NCBI RefSeq assembly: GCF_005860805.1
Contig: NZ_VCEJ01000002.1
Coordinates: forward strand, 852,375 to 916,374
Length of the DNA stretch: 64,000 bases
DNA from: Dyadobacter luticola
Lineage (GTDB): Bacteria > Bacteroidota > Bacteroidia > Cytophagales > Spirosomataceae
Direction of reading: 5' to 3'
The notes beneath the pieces are model-generated. The model made no database searches. It saw nothing but the letters and a program-made list of their open reading frames with translations, and was not told where the DNA came from. This document shows, in pieces, positions 27,955-35,945 of this stretch. The position numbers were made by a program, and so were the translations under genes. Position 1 is the stretch's first letter. Every line of letters begins with the position of its first letter.

Positions 27955-28689
27955 ATGGATTCAAAATCAGCGCTTTTAGAGCGTAAAAAAGTAGTTATCA
28001 TCGGTGGAAGTGCGGGTATTGGTTTCGCGGTGGCGCAGGCGGTTGCCAGCAAAAATGCACAGGTTGTGATTGTTTCCAGTAATCAGGAGCGGGTCAATAA
28101 CGCGCTTGAAAAATTGCCGCAAAACAGCGCAGGACACGCGCTTGACGTGACTGACGAAGAGCAAATTCACGAGCTTTTCGAAAAAATCGGCGCCTTCGAT
28201 CACCTCGTTTACACCGCGGGGGAAAACCTGATATTCAGCAACGTCCGCGATACCGCACTGACTGATGCCCGAAAATTTTGGAACATCCGCTACTGGGGCG
28301 CATTTACCGCTGCCAAACATGCGCAAGAACACATCAATCTTGGTGGCTCGATCACCTTCACGAGCGGCATCGTAAGCCAGCGCCCCAATGCAGGCTGGTC
28401 GCTGGGCGCGAGCATTTGCGCTGCCATGGAAGGCTTCACCCGCGCGCTAGCCCTGGAACTCGCACCAATCCGCGTTAACATTGTCTCGCCAGGCGTAGTC
28501 GAGACGGATCTTTGGAGCAACATGCCAGCCGCTGACCGTGACACATTTTACGCCACCACTGCCGAGGCGCTGCCGGTGAAGCATGTCGGGCAGGCCGATG
28601 AAGTTGCGCAGGCTTATGTTTATTTGATGGAGCAAACCTTTGGGACGGGGCAGGTTTTGGTGGCGGACGGCGGGGCGGTGTTGGTTTAG
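27955..28689 (+). CDS. Short-chain dehydrogenase/reductase
   Basis: 244 residues, classical SDR. Rossmann glycine motif VVIIGGSAGIGFAVAQAV (TGxxxGIG form GGSAGIG); VIVSSNQERVN for NADP preference; HLVYTAGEN (the usual NAG reads TAG); catalytic Ser in TFTSGIV. The usual YxxxK is replaced by SxxxA-like text (SLGASICAAME), so catalytic Tyr/Lys may be missing: residue alignment needs checking. It ends with IRVNIVSPGVVETDL and GTGQVLVADGGAVLV. Start ATG 27955 gives MDSKSALLERKK. Likely partnered with the Crp/Fnr regulator upstream. Confidence 0.87.
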   Translation: MDSKSALLERKKVVIIGGSAGIGFAVAQAVASKNAQVVIVSSNQERVNNALEKLPQNSAGHALDVTDEEQIHELFEKIGAFDHLVYTAGENLIFSNVRDTALTDARKFWNIRYWGAFTAAKHAQEHINLGGSITFTSGIVSQRPNAGWSLGASICAAMEGFTRALALELAPIRVNIVSPGVVETDLWSNMPAADRDTFYATTAEALPVKHVGQADEVAQAYVYLMEQTFGTGQVLVADGGAVLV

Positions 28690-28774
28690 TTTGAAGGATC
28701 GCTTTTAAGGACGATTTTAGGAGCACATATCAGCATTTTACCTAAAATCATTTATTTTGGTAAAAACATTTGCC

Positions 28775-29197
28775 ATGAATGTAGATACCACATACTATGA
28801 AAGGTGCATCAGCACGCTCGAAAAAGCGTATGAATTATTGCTGAAATCGGACGTGGAAAGTATCGACTACGATATGTATCGATCTGCCAGCGTCAAGGAA
28901 TTCGAAATTATTTTGGAACAAAGCGGAAAGCTGCTGCGGAAAGTTTTGAAGCCATACTTTCATTCGTCGCAGGCTGTCGACCAGTTGTATTTTAAAGACA
29001 TATTTCGGCACGCTGTTTTGAGAAGCGTGATTACGGATGAAAGTTGCGAACGCTGGCTTTTGTACAGAGACAACAGGAATAACACTGCGCACGATTACGG
29101 CGTGAATTTTGCTGAGGAAACATTAAGACTATTGCCGGAGTTTATTGAAGACGCAAATGCACTCGCCAGAATAATCCGTCAACATAACGTTTCGTAG
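28775..29197 (+). CDS. HEPN-domain protein of MNT/HEPN toxin-antitoxin pair
   Basis: 140 residues, all-helical, HI0074-type 'nucleotidyltransferase substrate-binding' protein. It carries the HEPN RNase signature R101-N-N-T-A-H106 within YRDNRNNTAHDYG. ATG 28775 is preferred to an in-frame TTG at 28757. The stop is two bases before the partner nucleotidyltransferase start, an arrangement typical of MNT/HEPN type VII pairs, in which HEPN is the toxin and MNT adenylylates it. The domain spans the whole protein. Confidence 0.9.
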   Translation: MNVDTTYYERCISTLEKAYELLLKSDVESIDYDMYRSASVKEFEIILEQSGKLLRKVLKPYFHSSQAVDQLYFKDIFRHAVLRSVITDESCERWLLYRDNRNNTAHDYGVNFAEETLRLLPEFIEDANALARIIRQHNVS

Positions 29198-29199
29198 AC

Positions 29200-29535
29200 A
29201 TGCTTTTGAGAGAAAAGGACAGACAAACATTACAGGAAATTTTCACGTCAGCTGATGCGCCTGTCGAGGTTTGGGCGTATGGAAGTCGTGTCAATGGTAC
29301 TGCGCACAATGGAAGCGACCTTGACCTTGTGATACGCTCAGAAGACCTTAAACCGCTGCCTTGGGATACACTGGCTGATTTGAAAGAAAGGATTCGAGAA
29401 AGCAACATCCCGATCTTGGTTGAACTGCACGATTGGTCCAGGCTTCCATCAAGCTTTCACGCTAATATTGTACGGCAGTATGAGGTGATTTTTGATCCGT
29501 CATTTGGAACGGTACTACCTTTATGCACACACTAA
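29200..29535 (+). CDS. MNT-type minimal nucleotidyltransferase (antitoxin)
   Basis: 111 residues. The Pol-beta-like motif is G28-S29-R...D40-L-D42 in YGSRVNGTAHNGSDLDL, with Glu75 in LVELHDWS as the third acidic position. Partner of the HEPN protein just upstream; in characterised pairs it AMPylates a HEPN tyrosine to silence it. The protein ends near FDPSFGTVLPLCTH. The usual C-terminus IVRQYEVI is intact, so the gene is complete. Confidence 0.88.
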   Translation: MLLREKDRQTLQEIFTSADAPVEVWAYGSRVNGTAHNGSDLDLVIRSEDLKPLPWDTLADLKERIRESNIPILVELHDWSRLPSSFHANIVRQYEVIFDPSFGTVLPLCTH

Positions 29536-29701
29536 AAATCACCATCTCGAGAACGAGTACAATAACCTGGGCCTGAAAGGCGAAGGCCTGTCTTTCTCGG
29601 ACGTTGTTGATGTCATCAGCAAGCAACTAAGTTTGCAAAATCAAGAGATACGAGCTGAGTTGACTAAAAATATGGATATTCGAACACACAAACTATCAAT
29701 C

Positions 29702-29929
29702 ATGAAAATTCAAGCAATCATAGAACGTACCGTTGAAGCAATTAACCAGCTTCCGCAAGACAAAGCTGAGGAGATATCAGATTTTGTAGATTTTGTCAGG
29801 AAACGCTATGAAGAAAACCGGCTTACTGAGGAAATCGAAAAGATGGTCGCAGAAAGTGCGTCATTTGAATTTCTGAATGACGAAGAAGAGCTTTACGCTG
29901 TCACGGATCTGAAAGTAGTAGACAATTAA
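29702..29929 (+). CDS. DUF2281-like antitoxin (orphan)
   Basis: 75 residues (MKIQAIIERTVEAINQLPQD...). The KAEEISDFVDFVRKRYEE helix and the tail FEFLNDEEELYAVTDLKVV match small DUF2281-type antitoxins. The frame is open for 70 codons further upstream to 29492, passing through the MNT gene end in another frame. No toxin gene follows: a GTG-led frame directly after it (29930 on) soon runs into the terminator and resembles nothing I know. So this is an orphan antitoxin, or the toxin has decayed. Confidence 0.65.
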   Translation: MKIQAIIERTVEAINQLPQDKAEEISDFVDFVRKRYEENRLTEEIEKMVAESASFEFLNDEEELYAVTDLKVVDN

Positions 29930-30019
29930 GTGACATACGAAGGGCCTTCTCGGGAGAATGTCCAACTCGGATTTGACCGAACTGGACTTAAAACTCAAAA
30001 TACTACTTCAATTGAATTA

Positions 30020-30051
30020 AGAAGGTCGCCGGGATTGCTCGGCGACCTTCT
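30020..30051. terminator. Bidirectional terminator hairpin
   Basis: AGAAGGTCGCCG (30020-30031) and CGGCGACCTTCT (30040-30051) pair perfectly over 12 bases with an 8-base loop. It separates the DUF2281-like gene from the convergent small protein gene at 30056-30427. Confidence 0.82.
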
Positions 30052-30055
30052 CATT

Positions 30056-30427
30056 TTAAGCAAAAAAGCTCGCTCTCCCCAGCACCCCGGGTTGCCAGCT
30101 GCCATCCCGCCTTCTTAATGCCCGTGAAACGGTGAGCACTTCTTCCAAACGTCCCTCGGGATCGCTCATGAGGTTTTGGCTGTGAAAGTATTGGCCGATG
30201 ATTTCCCACTCGAAAGTGTCGGTTTGGGAATCGTAAATGCCGATGGGGATGCGGTGGCCGTCGGTCTGAAGCGTGCCCAGGACGTGCTGCGCCTCTTCCT
30301 GCGACGAGCAGCCCACGTGCTGGTACTGCCCTTTCAGCGTATATAGTACCGAGTAACGGTTTTTCGAAAATTCGTTTCCTTGCGCTTTCTGCTTGTTCTG
30401 TCTGAGGGAATTTTGCAATTTTTTCAT
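30056..30427 (-). CDS. Hypothetical protein, basic N-terminus
   Basis: 123 residues. A Lys/Arg/Gln-rich N-terminal tail (MKKLQNSLRQNKQKAQGN) is followed by a compact mixed alpha/beta segment (YSVLYTLKGQYQHVGCSSQE, HRIPIGIYDSQTDTFEWEII) and an Arg-rich C-terminal stretch. No domain recognised; the GIYD...FEW pattern looks like a small beta domain. No signal peptide. The stop is four bases beyond the terminator hairpin. Confidence 0.6.
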   Translation of the reverse strand: MKKLQNSLRQNKQKAQGNEFSKNRYSVLYTLKGQYQHVGCSSQEEAQHVLGTLQTDGHRIPIGIYDSQTDTFEWEIIGQYFHSQNLMSDPEGRLEEVLTVSRALRRRDGSWQPGVLGRASFFA

Positions 30428-30772
30428 GATCTCTGTGTTTTGTCTCCGTTCTGGTGTTCGCTTAATCTGCTTATTGTAAAAATGATAAAATGAACGGAGA
30501 TGTTTAAAGTTTCAAGCCAGCATTTCGTGCCGCTCAAAACCATAAACGCATCTTGTATTTCAATAGTTTAAGAAAATTCCCACACAGGCGAAAGTTCTTC
30601 TGATCTTGTAGATGTTTGGTGGAATAGTGCAATTTGGATACAAGTTCAGTAGCTAAATCGAAAGTAAAAAATGCATCTTTGGTGTCTGCTGATGACCGAC
30701 AATTTTTTGCCATTCGTGTCTCTGAGAGTAGTAGCTTTGTGGTCTATTATTCTACCAATACCAACAGCAACT
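30428..30772. other. Gene-poor 345-base gap with promoter for the conflict locus
   Basis: No convincing gene on either strand. It contains a plausible plus-strand promoter near its right end: TTG (30707-30709), 22 bases, TAGCTTTG (30732-30739), placing a start near 30746, about 27 bases before the DUF3850 gene. The rest is AT-rich leader of the minus-strand gene with no obvious hairpin. Confidence 0.45.
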
Positions 30773-31018
30773 ATGACGACCCATTACCTGAAATGTCTTC
30801 CTGAACACTTTAATAGAAGCGCTTCCGGACTGAAAAACTACGAAATTAGGCTGAATGACAGAAACTTTCAGATTGGGGATAGGATAGTACTTCGAGAGTA
30901 CGATTTAGCTGAAAATTCCTATCTGGGTAGGGAATTGGAAAGGAAAATTGAACATATTCTTTACGGAGGACAATTTGGATTGGATAGTGAGCACGTAATT
31001 CTCGAACTAAGTGTCTAA
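30773..31018 (+). CDS. DUF3850 (ASCH/PUA-like) protein
   Basis: 81 residues. HYLKCLPEHFNRSASGLKNY followed by EIRLNDRNFQIGDRIVLREY matches DUF3850, an ASCH-superfamily PUA-like fold predicted to bind RNA or modified nucleotides. ATG 30773 is chosen; the open frame reaches 34 codons further upstream, but that stretch contains the promoter. First gene of a probable five-gene plus-strand cassette. DUF3850 proteins are frequent in phages and mobile elements. Confidence 0.8.
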   Translation: MTTHYLKCLPEHFNRSASGLKNYEIRLNDRNFQIGDRIVLREYDLAENSYLGRELERKIEHILYGGQFGLDSEHVILELSV

Positions 31019-31113
31019 CCGAATATTTCCGAAATCTTACCGAATAATAAATGGATTTGATGTTTTAAGTAAAAGGTTAGAAGATATGACTTGATGGCAG
31101 AAAACCCTCTGCA

Positions 31114-31644
31114 ATGTTCAAAAATATCATCTTTGTTGGCGGGATTCATGGTGTCGGGAAAAGTACATTATGTATTCCGGAAGCTCAAATCCTTGGAATA
31201 GAATACCTCTCTGCTAGCGAAGTTCTCCGCTGGAAGGAAATCTCAACCAGTATAGAAAACAAAAATGTCGAGAACGTAAGTTTTACGCAGGATAGACTTG
31301 TGGAAGGACTGAAAAATATTATTGAAGAGAATAAGACCTACATTCTCGACGGGCATTTTTGTCTTTTTGACGCCAGTGGCACAGTTACAAGAATACCCGA
31401 GTCTACCTTCGTTCAAATGAACCCTGCTGCTTTCCTTGTCGTAGTGAATGATCCCAAAGTAATAGCGACCAGGCTCAAACAGCGAGATAATCGGCAGTAT
31501 ATTGATTCCCATCTGGCTGAAATGCAGCAAGAGGAAATTGAGTATGCTAAAATATTGTCAGCCAAGCTAGACATACCAATCCATATCCTTCCTGCGGATA
31601 GTAAATCTGACATTCACGAAATCCTTCTAACATACATTCAATGA
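31114..31644 (+). CDS. P-loop nucleotide kinase-like ATPase
   Basis: 176 residues. Walker A is G10-IHGVGK16-S17-T18, followed by TYILDGHFCLFDASG, like the NMP-binding part of adenylate-kinase-type enzymes, and RLKQRDNRQY as a lid-like Arg segment. The shape is that of a small nucleoside/nucleotide or RNA kinase. Its TGA stop overlaps the ATG of the PIN-GNAT gene (ATGA, 31641-31644), so the two are translationally coupled. Lower G+C than flanking genes. Function in the cassette unknown; it may license or sense nucleotides. Confidence 0.75.
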   Translation: MFKNIIFVGGIHGVGKSTLCIPEAQILGIEYLSASEVLRWKEISTSIENKNVENVSFTQDRLVEGLKNIIEENKTYILDGHFCLFDASGTVTRIPESTFVQMNPAAFLVVVNDPKVIATRLKQRDNRQYIDSHLAEMQQEEIEYAKILSAKLDIPIHILPADSKSDIHEILLTYIQ

Positions 31645-33170
31645 GAGTTTTATTAGACACCAATATTGTTATTCATCGAGAAACAAGTAAGATAGTCAAC
31701 CCGGGAATAGGAAAGTTATTCGGTTGGTTTGACAAGCTTGGTCATCGAAAGTCAATTCACCCAATAACAGTTCAAGAAATTCAGACCCATAAAGATGCAA
31801 ATGTTGTCAAAACGATGTCTGTGAAGCTTGACAATTATTATTTGTTAAAAACTCTCGCGCCCCTGGATTCGAGAATTCAAGAGATTATTAGTCAGTCAGA
31901 TAAAACAGAAAATGATGTCAATGATTCAAAATTGCTCAATGAGCTATTAGCTGACCGCGTGGATATTTTGATCACTGAGGACAAAAATATCCATAAGAAG
32001 GGTAAAAAGCTGGGAGAAGAAATTGCAAACAAAATATTTACTATCGAACGATACCTCGAAAAAATGAACAGTGAAAATCCTGATTTAGTAAATTATAAAG
32101 TGCTGGCCGTCAAAAAGGAATATTTCGGCAATATTGACGTAAATGATCATTTTTTTGATTCATTCAGAAGAGATTATGATGGTTTTGATAAATGGTTTGG
32201 GAAAAAGTCTGATGAGATCGCTTATATATGTTATGAGGAAGATCAGGTCATGGCCTTTCTTTTTCTTAAAGCGGAAGAAAAAGGCGAAAACTACAAGGAT
32301 ATAACGCCAGAGTTTCCCCGTAAGAGACGCTTAAAGATTGGAACGTTTAAGGTAACGTTAAATGGGTTTAAGCTTGGTGAACGTTTCTTGAAAATCATAT
32401 TCGATAATGCTGTAAGTCAAAAGGTTGACGAGATTTACGTTACCATTTTTGAAAATACACAGGAGCAGAAAAGGTTAATAGAACTACTGGAAGAGTGGGG
32501 GTTTGATCATTGGGGAGCAAAGAAATCAGGATCAAGTGAAGAGAAAGTTTACGTAAGAGATTTTTCGAAAGCCTATGATTCAAAAAATCCAAAGCGTTCC
32601 TACCCAAATATCAGTGTGCACTCAGATACCTACATTATCCCTATCTATGGATCTTATCATACAGATTTGCTTCCAGATTCAATATTAAAGACTGAAAGTC
32701 CGCTTGACTTTGTTGAGAATGAGCCACATAGGAATTCTATCAGCAAAGTGTATGTGTCAAGAGGGAGAAATCGGTCATTGAAAGTTGGAGATAATATTAT
32801 ATTTTACCGCACCGGCGACACTGATCCGAAGTTATACACAAGTGTGATAAGCACAATAGGGATTGTTGAGTCGGTCGTAACAAACATCGCCGACGAAAAC
32901 GATTTTGTTAGATTATGTCGAAAACGAAGTGTTTTTACAGACGATCAACTGAGAGCTCAATGGAACCATAAAGAGAATAGTAGACCATTTATTGTGAACT
33001 TTCTATATACTTATTCGTTTCCAAAGAGAATTAATTTAAAACAGTTATTAGAAATCGGAGTCATATCTAGTATTTATAATGTTCCGCGTGGCTTTGAAAA
33101 GATTAGCACCGATTATTTTTTATCAATAATTGAAAAAACCAATACAAATGAAAGTATTATTGTCTATTAA
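31641..33170 (+). CDS. PIN nuclease - GNAT acetyltransferase - PUA/EVE-like fusion
   Basis: 509 residues. PIN domain (about 1-130): Asp6 in LLDTNIVIH, Glu46 in VQEIQTHKD, Asp95 in NDVNDSKLL and Asp114 in ITEDKNIH. GNAT domain (about 150-310): core strand GTFKVTLNGFKLGERFLKII, with a motif A-like turn, and ELLEEWGFDHWG. C-terminal domain (about 325-505): VYVSRGRNRSLKVGDNIIFY then TSVISTIGIVESV, PUA/EVE-like, expected to bind RNA. Coupled to the upstream kinase by ATGA overlap; overlaps the following ASCH gene by 23 bases. Both PIN and GNAT occur as toxins; a single chain carrying both is unusual. Confidence 0.78.
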   Translation: MRVLLDTNIVIHRETSKIVNPGIGKLFGWFDKLGHRKSIHPITVQEIQTHKDANVVKTMSVKLDNYYLLKTLAPLDSRIQEIISQSDKTENDVNDSKLLNELLADRVDILITEDKNIHKKGKKLGEEIANKIFTIERYLEKMNSENPDLVNYKVLAVKKEYFGNIDVNDHFFDSFRRDYDGFDKWFGKKSDEIAYICYEEDQVMAFLFLKAEEKGENYKDITPEFPRKRRLKIGTFKVTLNGFKLGERFLKIIFDNAVSQKVDEIYVTIFENTQEQKRLIELLEEWGFDHWGAKKSGSSEEKVYVRDFSKAYDSKNPKRSYPNISVHSDTYIIPIYGSYHTDLLPDSILKTESPLDFVENEPHRNSISKVYVSRGRNRSLKVGDNIIFYRTGDTDPKLYTSVISTIGIVESVVTNIADENDFVRLCRKRSVFTDDQLRAQWNHKENSRPFIVNFLYTYSFPKRINLKQLLEIGVISSIYNVPRGFEKISTDYFLSIIEKTNTNESIIVY

Positions 33171-33525
33171 GCCGCAGTTCGCAGAAAAGATATTTGCGGG
33201 CACGAAGAAATATGAGTTTCGTAAAGCTATTTATAAAAATAAAAATATTAAAACAATTGTCGTCTATGCTTCCTATCCCGTACAAAAGGTAATAGGCGAG
33301 TTTTTAGTAGAGCAAATTCTTTCGCATCCACCGGAGATTTTGTGGGAGAAGACTAGTGCGTTGTCTGGAATCTCTGTTGACTATTTCGAATCGTATTTCA
33401 AAGAAAGAGAAGTTGGATTTGCCATTAAAGTTGCTAAAACAGTTAGATATGAAAATCCCTTATGCTTAAAACAGGACTTTAATATTCAGTATCCCCCGCA
33501 ATCTTTTATGTATTTGGATGAATAG
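33148..33525 (+). CDS. ASCH-domain protein
   Basis: 125 residues. KVLLSIKPQFAEKIFAGTKK then YEFRKAIYKNKN is the ASCH signature, with the basic Lys-Tyr-Glu-Phe-Arg groove; IKTIVVYASYPVQKVIGEF is the second core strand pair. ASCH is a PUA-fold RNA-binding domain. ATG 33148 is used; an in-frame ATA/ATG context six codons upstream is possible. Starts inside the 3' end of the PIN-GNAT gene and is probably translated by coupling. AT-rich like its neighbours. Confidence 0.83.
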   Translation: MKVLLSIKPQFAEKIFAGTKKYEFRKAIYKNKNIKTIVVYASYPVQKVIGEFLVEQILSHPPEILWEKTSALSGISVDYFESYFKEREVGFAIKVAKTVRYENPLCLKQDFNIQYPPQSFMYLDE

Positions 33526-33560
33526 TGATGTTTCTTGTCAATTACGTTTGATTTTGTGTT

Positions 33561-35354
33561 ATGAGAAAAGCTAATTATAGTCACTGGGAGAACATCGATA
33601 AATTAGAGGGGGTACTTTTTTTTGCTCAGCTGATTGATGAGATGCTTTTTGATTACACATTGGATTCCTATAAACCCTCGGCTCTTAATTCTCGTCTTCT
33701 TTGTATTGAATGTTTCGAGACATTGGAGGAGATAAAGGAAGGATTTATACCAAAAAAGAGTTTACAGTCTGTGGTAGAGGAGTTAAAATGGAGCTTAAAT
33801 AGAGATGTTGCAGCTAAATCTCTCTTTGGAGTCAAGTTTGAAAATTACGTTGAGCGGCTTAAACCAAATGAGTTAAAAATTTACGAACTGGAAAATATTG
33901 TTGATCTGTTATACAATTCTTTCAATGATAGAAAGTATCTAGCAAGTATTATTACTTGTTTATCGGACTTTGTAAAAACAGGATCGAAAAAAGAGAAAAT
34001 TCGTTCGCTGACAGGGTCCTTTGTGACGGAGTTAATTAATTATGGCTACAACAAAAATTATATATATTATCAGAATTTTAATTTCTTTTTTAATAAGCAA
34101 AAGCGAAAGCAAATAAAATCAGAGGCAGATATTGAAGATTTTTTTAAAATTTTCGACTTTCAGAGGCACGAGTTTACGGCTGTCTTCAAAGGTGGGATGA
34201 TCTTCCAAAATTTCCGTGATACATTGAATGCATTTAATATTGTTGTAACAAGAAATTACAGCTGTTTTTCTAAAATGCGAGACGATGCGGCTTTTAAAAG
34301 AGAATTAAAGGTAAACGAGTGCTTCATAATTTGTTCTAAAATTGAAGCACTGGATCACCATTCTGCTCGCGCCTCAGCGGAGAACGTTTTGGCGCAGGTT
34401 AGCAATATATTTAATTTTTACCATCATAAAAACAAACCGGAAATACTAGATAAGGCAGTCGTTAGCCGGTCTTCCGATAATTACGTTGTCGTCATTGACA
34501 AGCTGTCTAAATCAGTGCTTAGAAGTGAGTACGAGCAAGGGGCCATGGAAGCTGCAAGGTCAGTTGAAAGTACATTAGGAAATTTACATCTCGATACTGA
34601 ATCGACTCATCGCTTTGCGAGAAGTATCGATTTGCATAGCGCAGCCATTTCAACAACAGCGTTGGAAAATCAACTTTTGGACTTTTGGGCAGCACTAGAA
34701 ACACTCTTGCCGAAAATAGCGGAGTCAGATAAGGATCGTATCGTGCAGATATGCAATAGACTCGTGCCTTTTCTTCAACTTAACTATATTCACAAAATCC
34801 TAGGCGAACTCCACAAAGATTTAAATCTTTGGAATGAGGCTTTCATAAATAGCATGTTAGAAAAGATTGGGGCGGGTGCGAACTATTCGGCGTTAGAGAA
34901 AATAGCCGCACTGGTATCTTTGGAACAGTCGAAACCATTGCGACAAGAACTTTATAATGAGCTTACAGATTTTCCATTATTGCGCAATAGAGTTTATTCT
35001 ATTCATGAATCTTTGAAGTCCGTAGATAATATCGAAAAGTTGCTGGAGACTCATAAAATGAAAATTGATTGGCATCTCCGACGTATATATAGGACTCGGG
35101 GCCAAATAATACATTCTGGAAAATATCCGAGTTTCATATCCATCTTGATTGAAAACCTTCATAACTATTTAGATATCTTCTTGCATAAAATTATCGAACT
35201 TTCTAAAAGTCAGCGTATATCAAGTATAGAGCAGGGGGTTCTTGAAATCGAAGTTGCTTTGGAATTTCAAATCAGACTTCTAAAAAAGCATAGAGGTGAG
35301 GCACTATCTGTCGACAACTTCAGGGAAGCAATTCTTGGTGAGAAGAGAGTTTAA
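33561..35354 (+). CDS. Large HEPN-like protein, possible RNase effector
   Basis: 597 residues, soluble, mostly helical, no recognised N-terminal family. The C-terminal ~250 residues look like a HEPN domain: LLDFWAALETLLPKIAES, then R513-GQII-H518 (RxxxxH) in RIYRTRGQIIHSGK, and a final helix LIENLHNYLDIFLHKIIEL. This RxxxxH with helix pattern is the active site of HEPN RNases in many defence systems. The gene follows the ASCH gene by 35 bases and is AT-rich. The N-terminal half may be the sensor. Function inferred; could also be a non-catalytic HEPN protein. Confidence 0.68.
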   Translation: MRKANYSHWENIDKLEGVLFFAQLIDEMLFDYTLDSYKPSALNSRLLCIECFETLEEIKEGFIPKKSLQSVVEELKWSLNRDVAAKSLFGVKFENYVERLKPNELKIYELENIVDLLYNSFNDRKYLASIITCLSDFVKTGSKKEKIRSLTGSFVTELINYGYNKNYIYYQNFNFFFNKQKRKQIKSEADIEDFFKIFDFQRHEFTAVFKGGMIFQNFRDTLNAFNIVVTRNYSCFSKMRDDAAFKRELKVNECFIICSKIEALDHHSARASAENVLAQVSNIFNFYHHKNKPEILDKAVVSRSSDNYVVVIDKLSKSVLRSEYEQGAMEAARSVESTLGNLHLDTESTHRFARSIDLHSAAISTTALENQLLDFWAALETLLPKIAESDKDRIVQICNRLVPFLQLNYIHKILGELHKDLNLWNEAFINSMLEKIGAGANYSALEKIAALVSLEQSKPLRQELYNELTDFPLLRNRVYSIHESLKSVDNIEKLLETHKMKIDWHLRRIYRTRGQIIHSGKYPSFISILIENLHNYLDIFLHKIIELSKSQRISSIEQGVLEIEVALEFQIRLLKKHRGEALSVDNFREAILGEKRV

Positions 35355-35375
35355 GATTTAGATACACTTAATTCT

Positions 35376-35621
35376 TCAACAATCCTGCAACACCCGAAAA
35401 CCCTTGGGAATACTCGGTAGGAAAAGCACTGCAAGAGGCCTCTTATATATCTTTGCTAATAGCTGAGCTTCACCGATAGTCGGTAAGCTTGTACCCATTT
35501 CCCACTCATGAATCTTCGCCACGGATACTGACAATTCGGTTGCCACGTTCTTTCTGGACTTTTTCGCAGATTTGCGAGCCCATTTTAAAACGCATGGAGT
35601 TATACGTGCTTGATTCGCCAT
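35376..35621 (-). pseudogene. Truncated HTH of an XRE-ImmA/IrrE regulator
   Basis: 81 residues: an XRE helix-turn-helix (ARKSAKKSRKNVATELSVSV) followed by YKRPLAVLFLPSIPKGFRVL, the sequence joining HTH and ImmA/IrrE peptidase in proteins of about 350-400 residues. Here it stops 21 bases from the 597-residue gene's stop. It may be a decayed remnant at the border of the inserted locus, or work as a stand-alone DNA-binding protein. It is on the opposite strand to the cassette. Confidence 0.6.
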
Positions 35622-35666
35622 AAAATCATAATAAAATTGAACATACTAGGTTGGCAGTATTCTGTA

Positions 35667-35876
35667 CTACTCCTTTGTACTTACTAACAGCTCCCTTATA
35701 TCAACCTTCAATACAATAGAAATTTCATAAAGCATCTCCAAAGAAGGCTGAGCGTCATTAGTACACCATCGAGACACCGTCGATTCAGCCTTGTCTAAAT
35801 CTCGGGCTAGGTCTCTATTCGTTTTTCCTTGTTCGGCCAGAACTATCTTCAATCTATTAATGCGTGTTTTGGGCAT
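35667..35876 (-). CDS. XRE-family transcriptional regulator
   Basis: 69 residues, almost entirely a Cro/CI helix-turn-helix: RLKIVLAEQGKTNRDLARDL, then KAESTVSRWCTNDAQPSLEM. ATG 35874-35876 gives MPKTRINRLK; an upstream ATG (35885) would add three residues. It is divergent from the SymE-like gene, and the 17-base inverted repeat GTAATATAGCGTATTAC lies 69 bases upstream of its start, a likely operator. Could regulate itself and the SymE gene. Confidence 0.82.
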   Translation of the reverse strand: MPKTRINRLKIVLAEQGKTNRDLARDLDKAESTVSRWCTNDAQPSLEMLYEISIVLKVDIRELLVSTKE

Positions 35877-35945
35877 GAGAAGCATATTTCATGCTATCTA
35901 ATGCTATTTAAAACCTTAACCAATAGCTCCAAAATGGAAATTTAC

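Noticed and set aside
29930..30118. Toxin partner for the DUF2281-like antitoxin
   Set aside because: The GTG-led frame has no known toxin motif and runs through the terminator hairpin.
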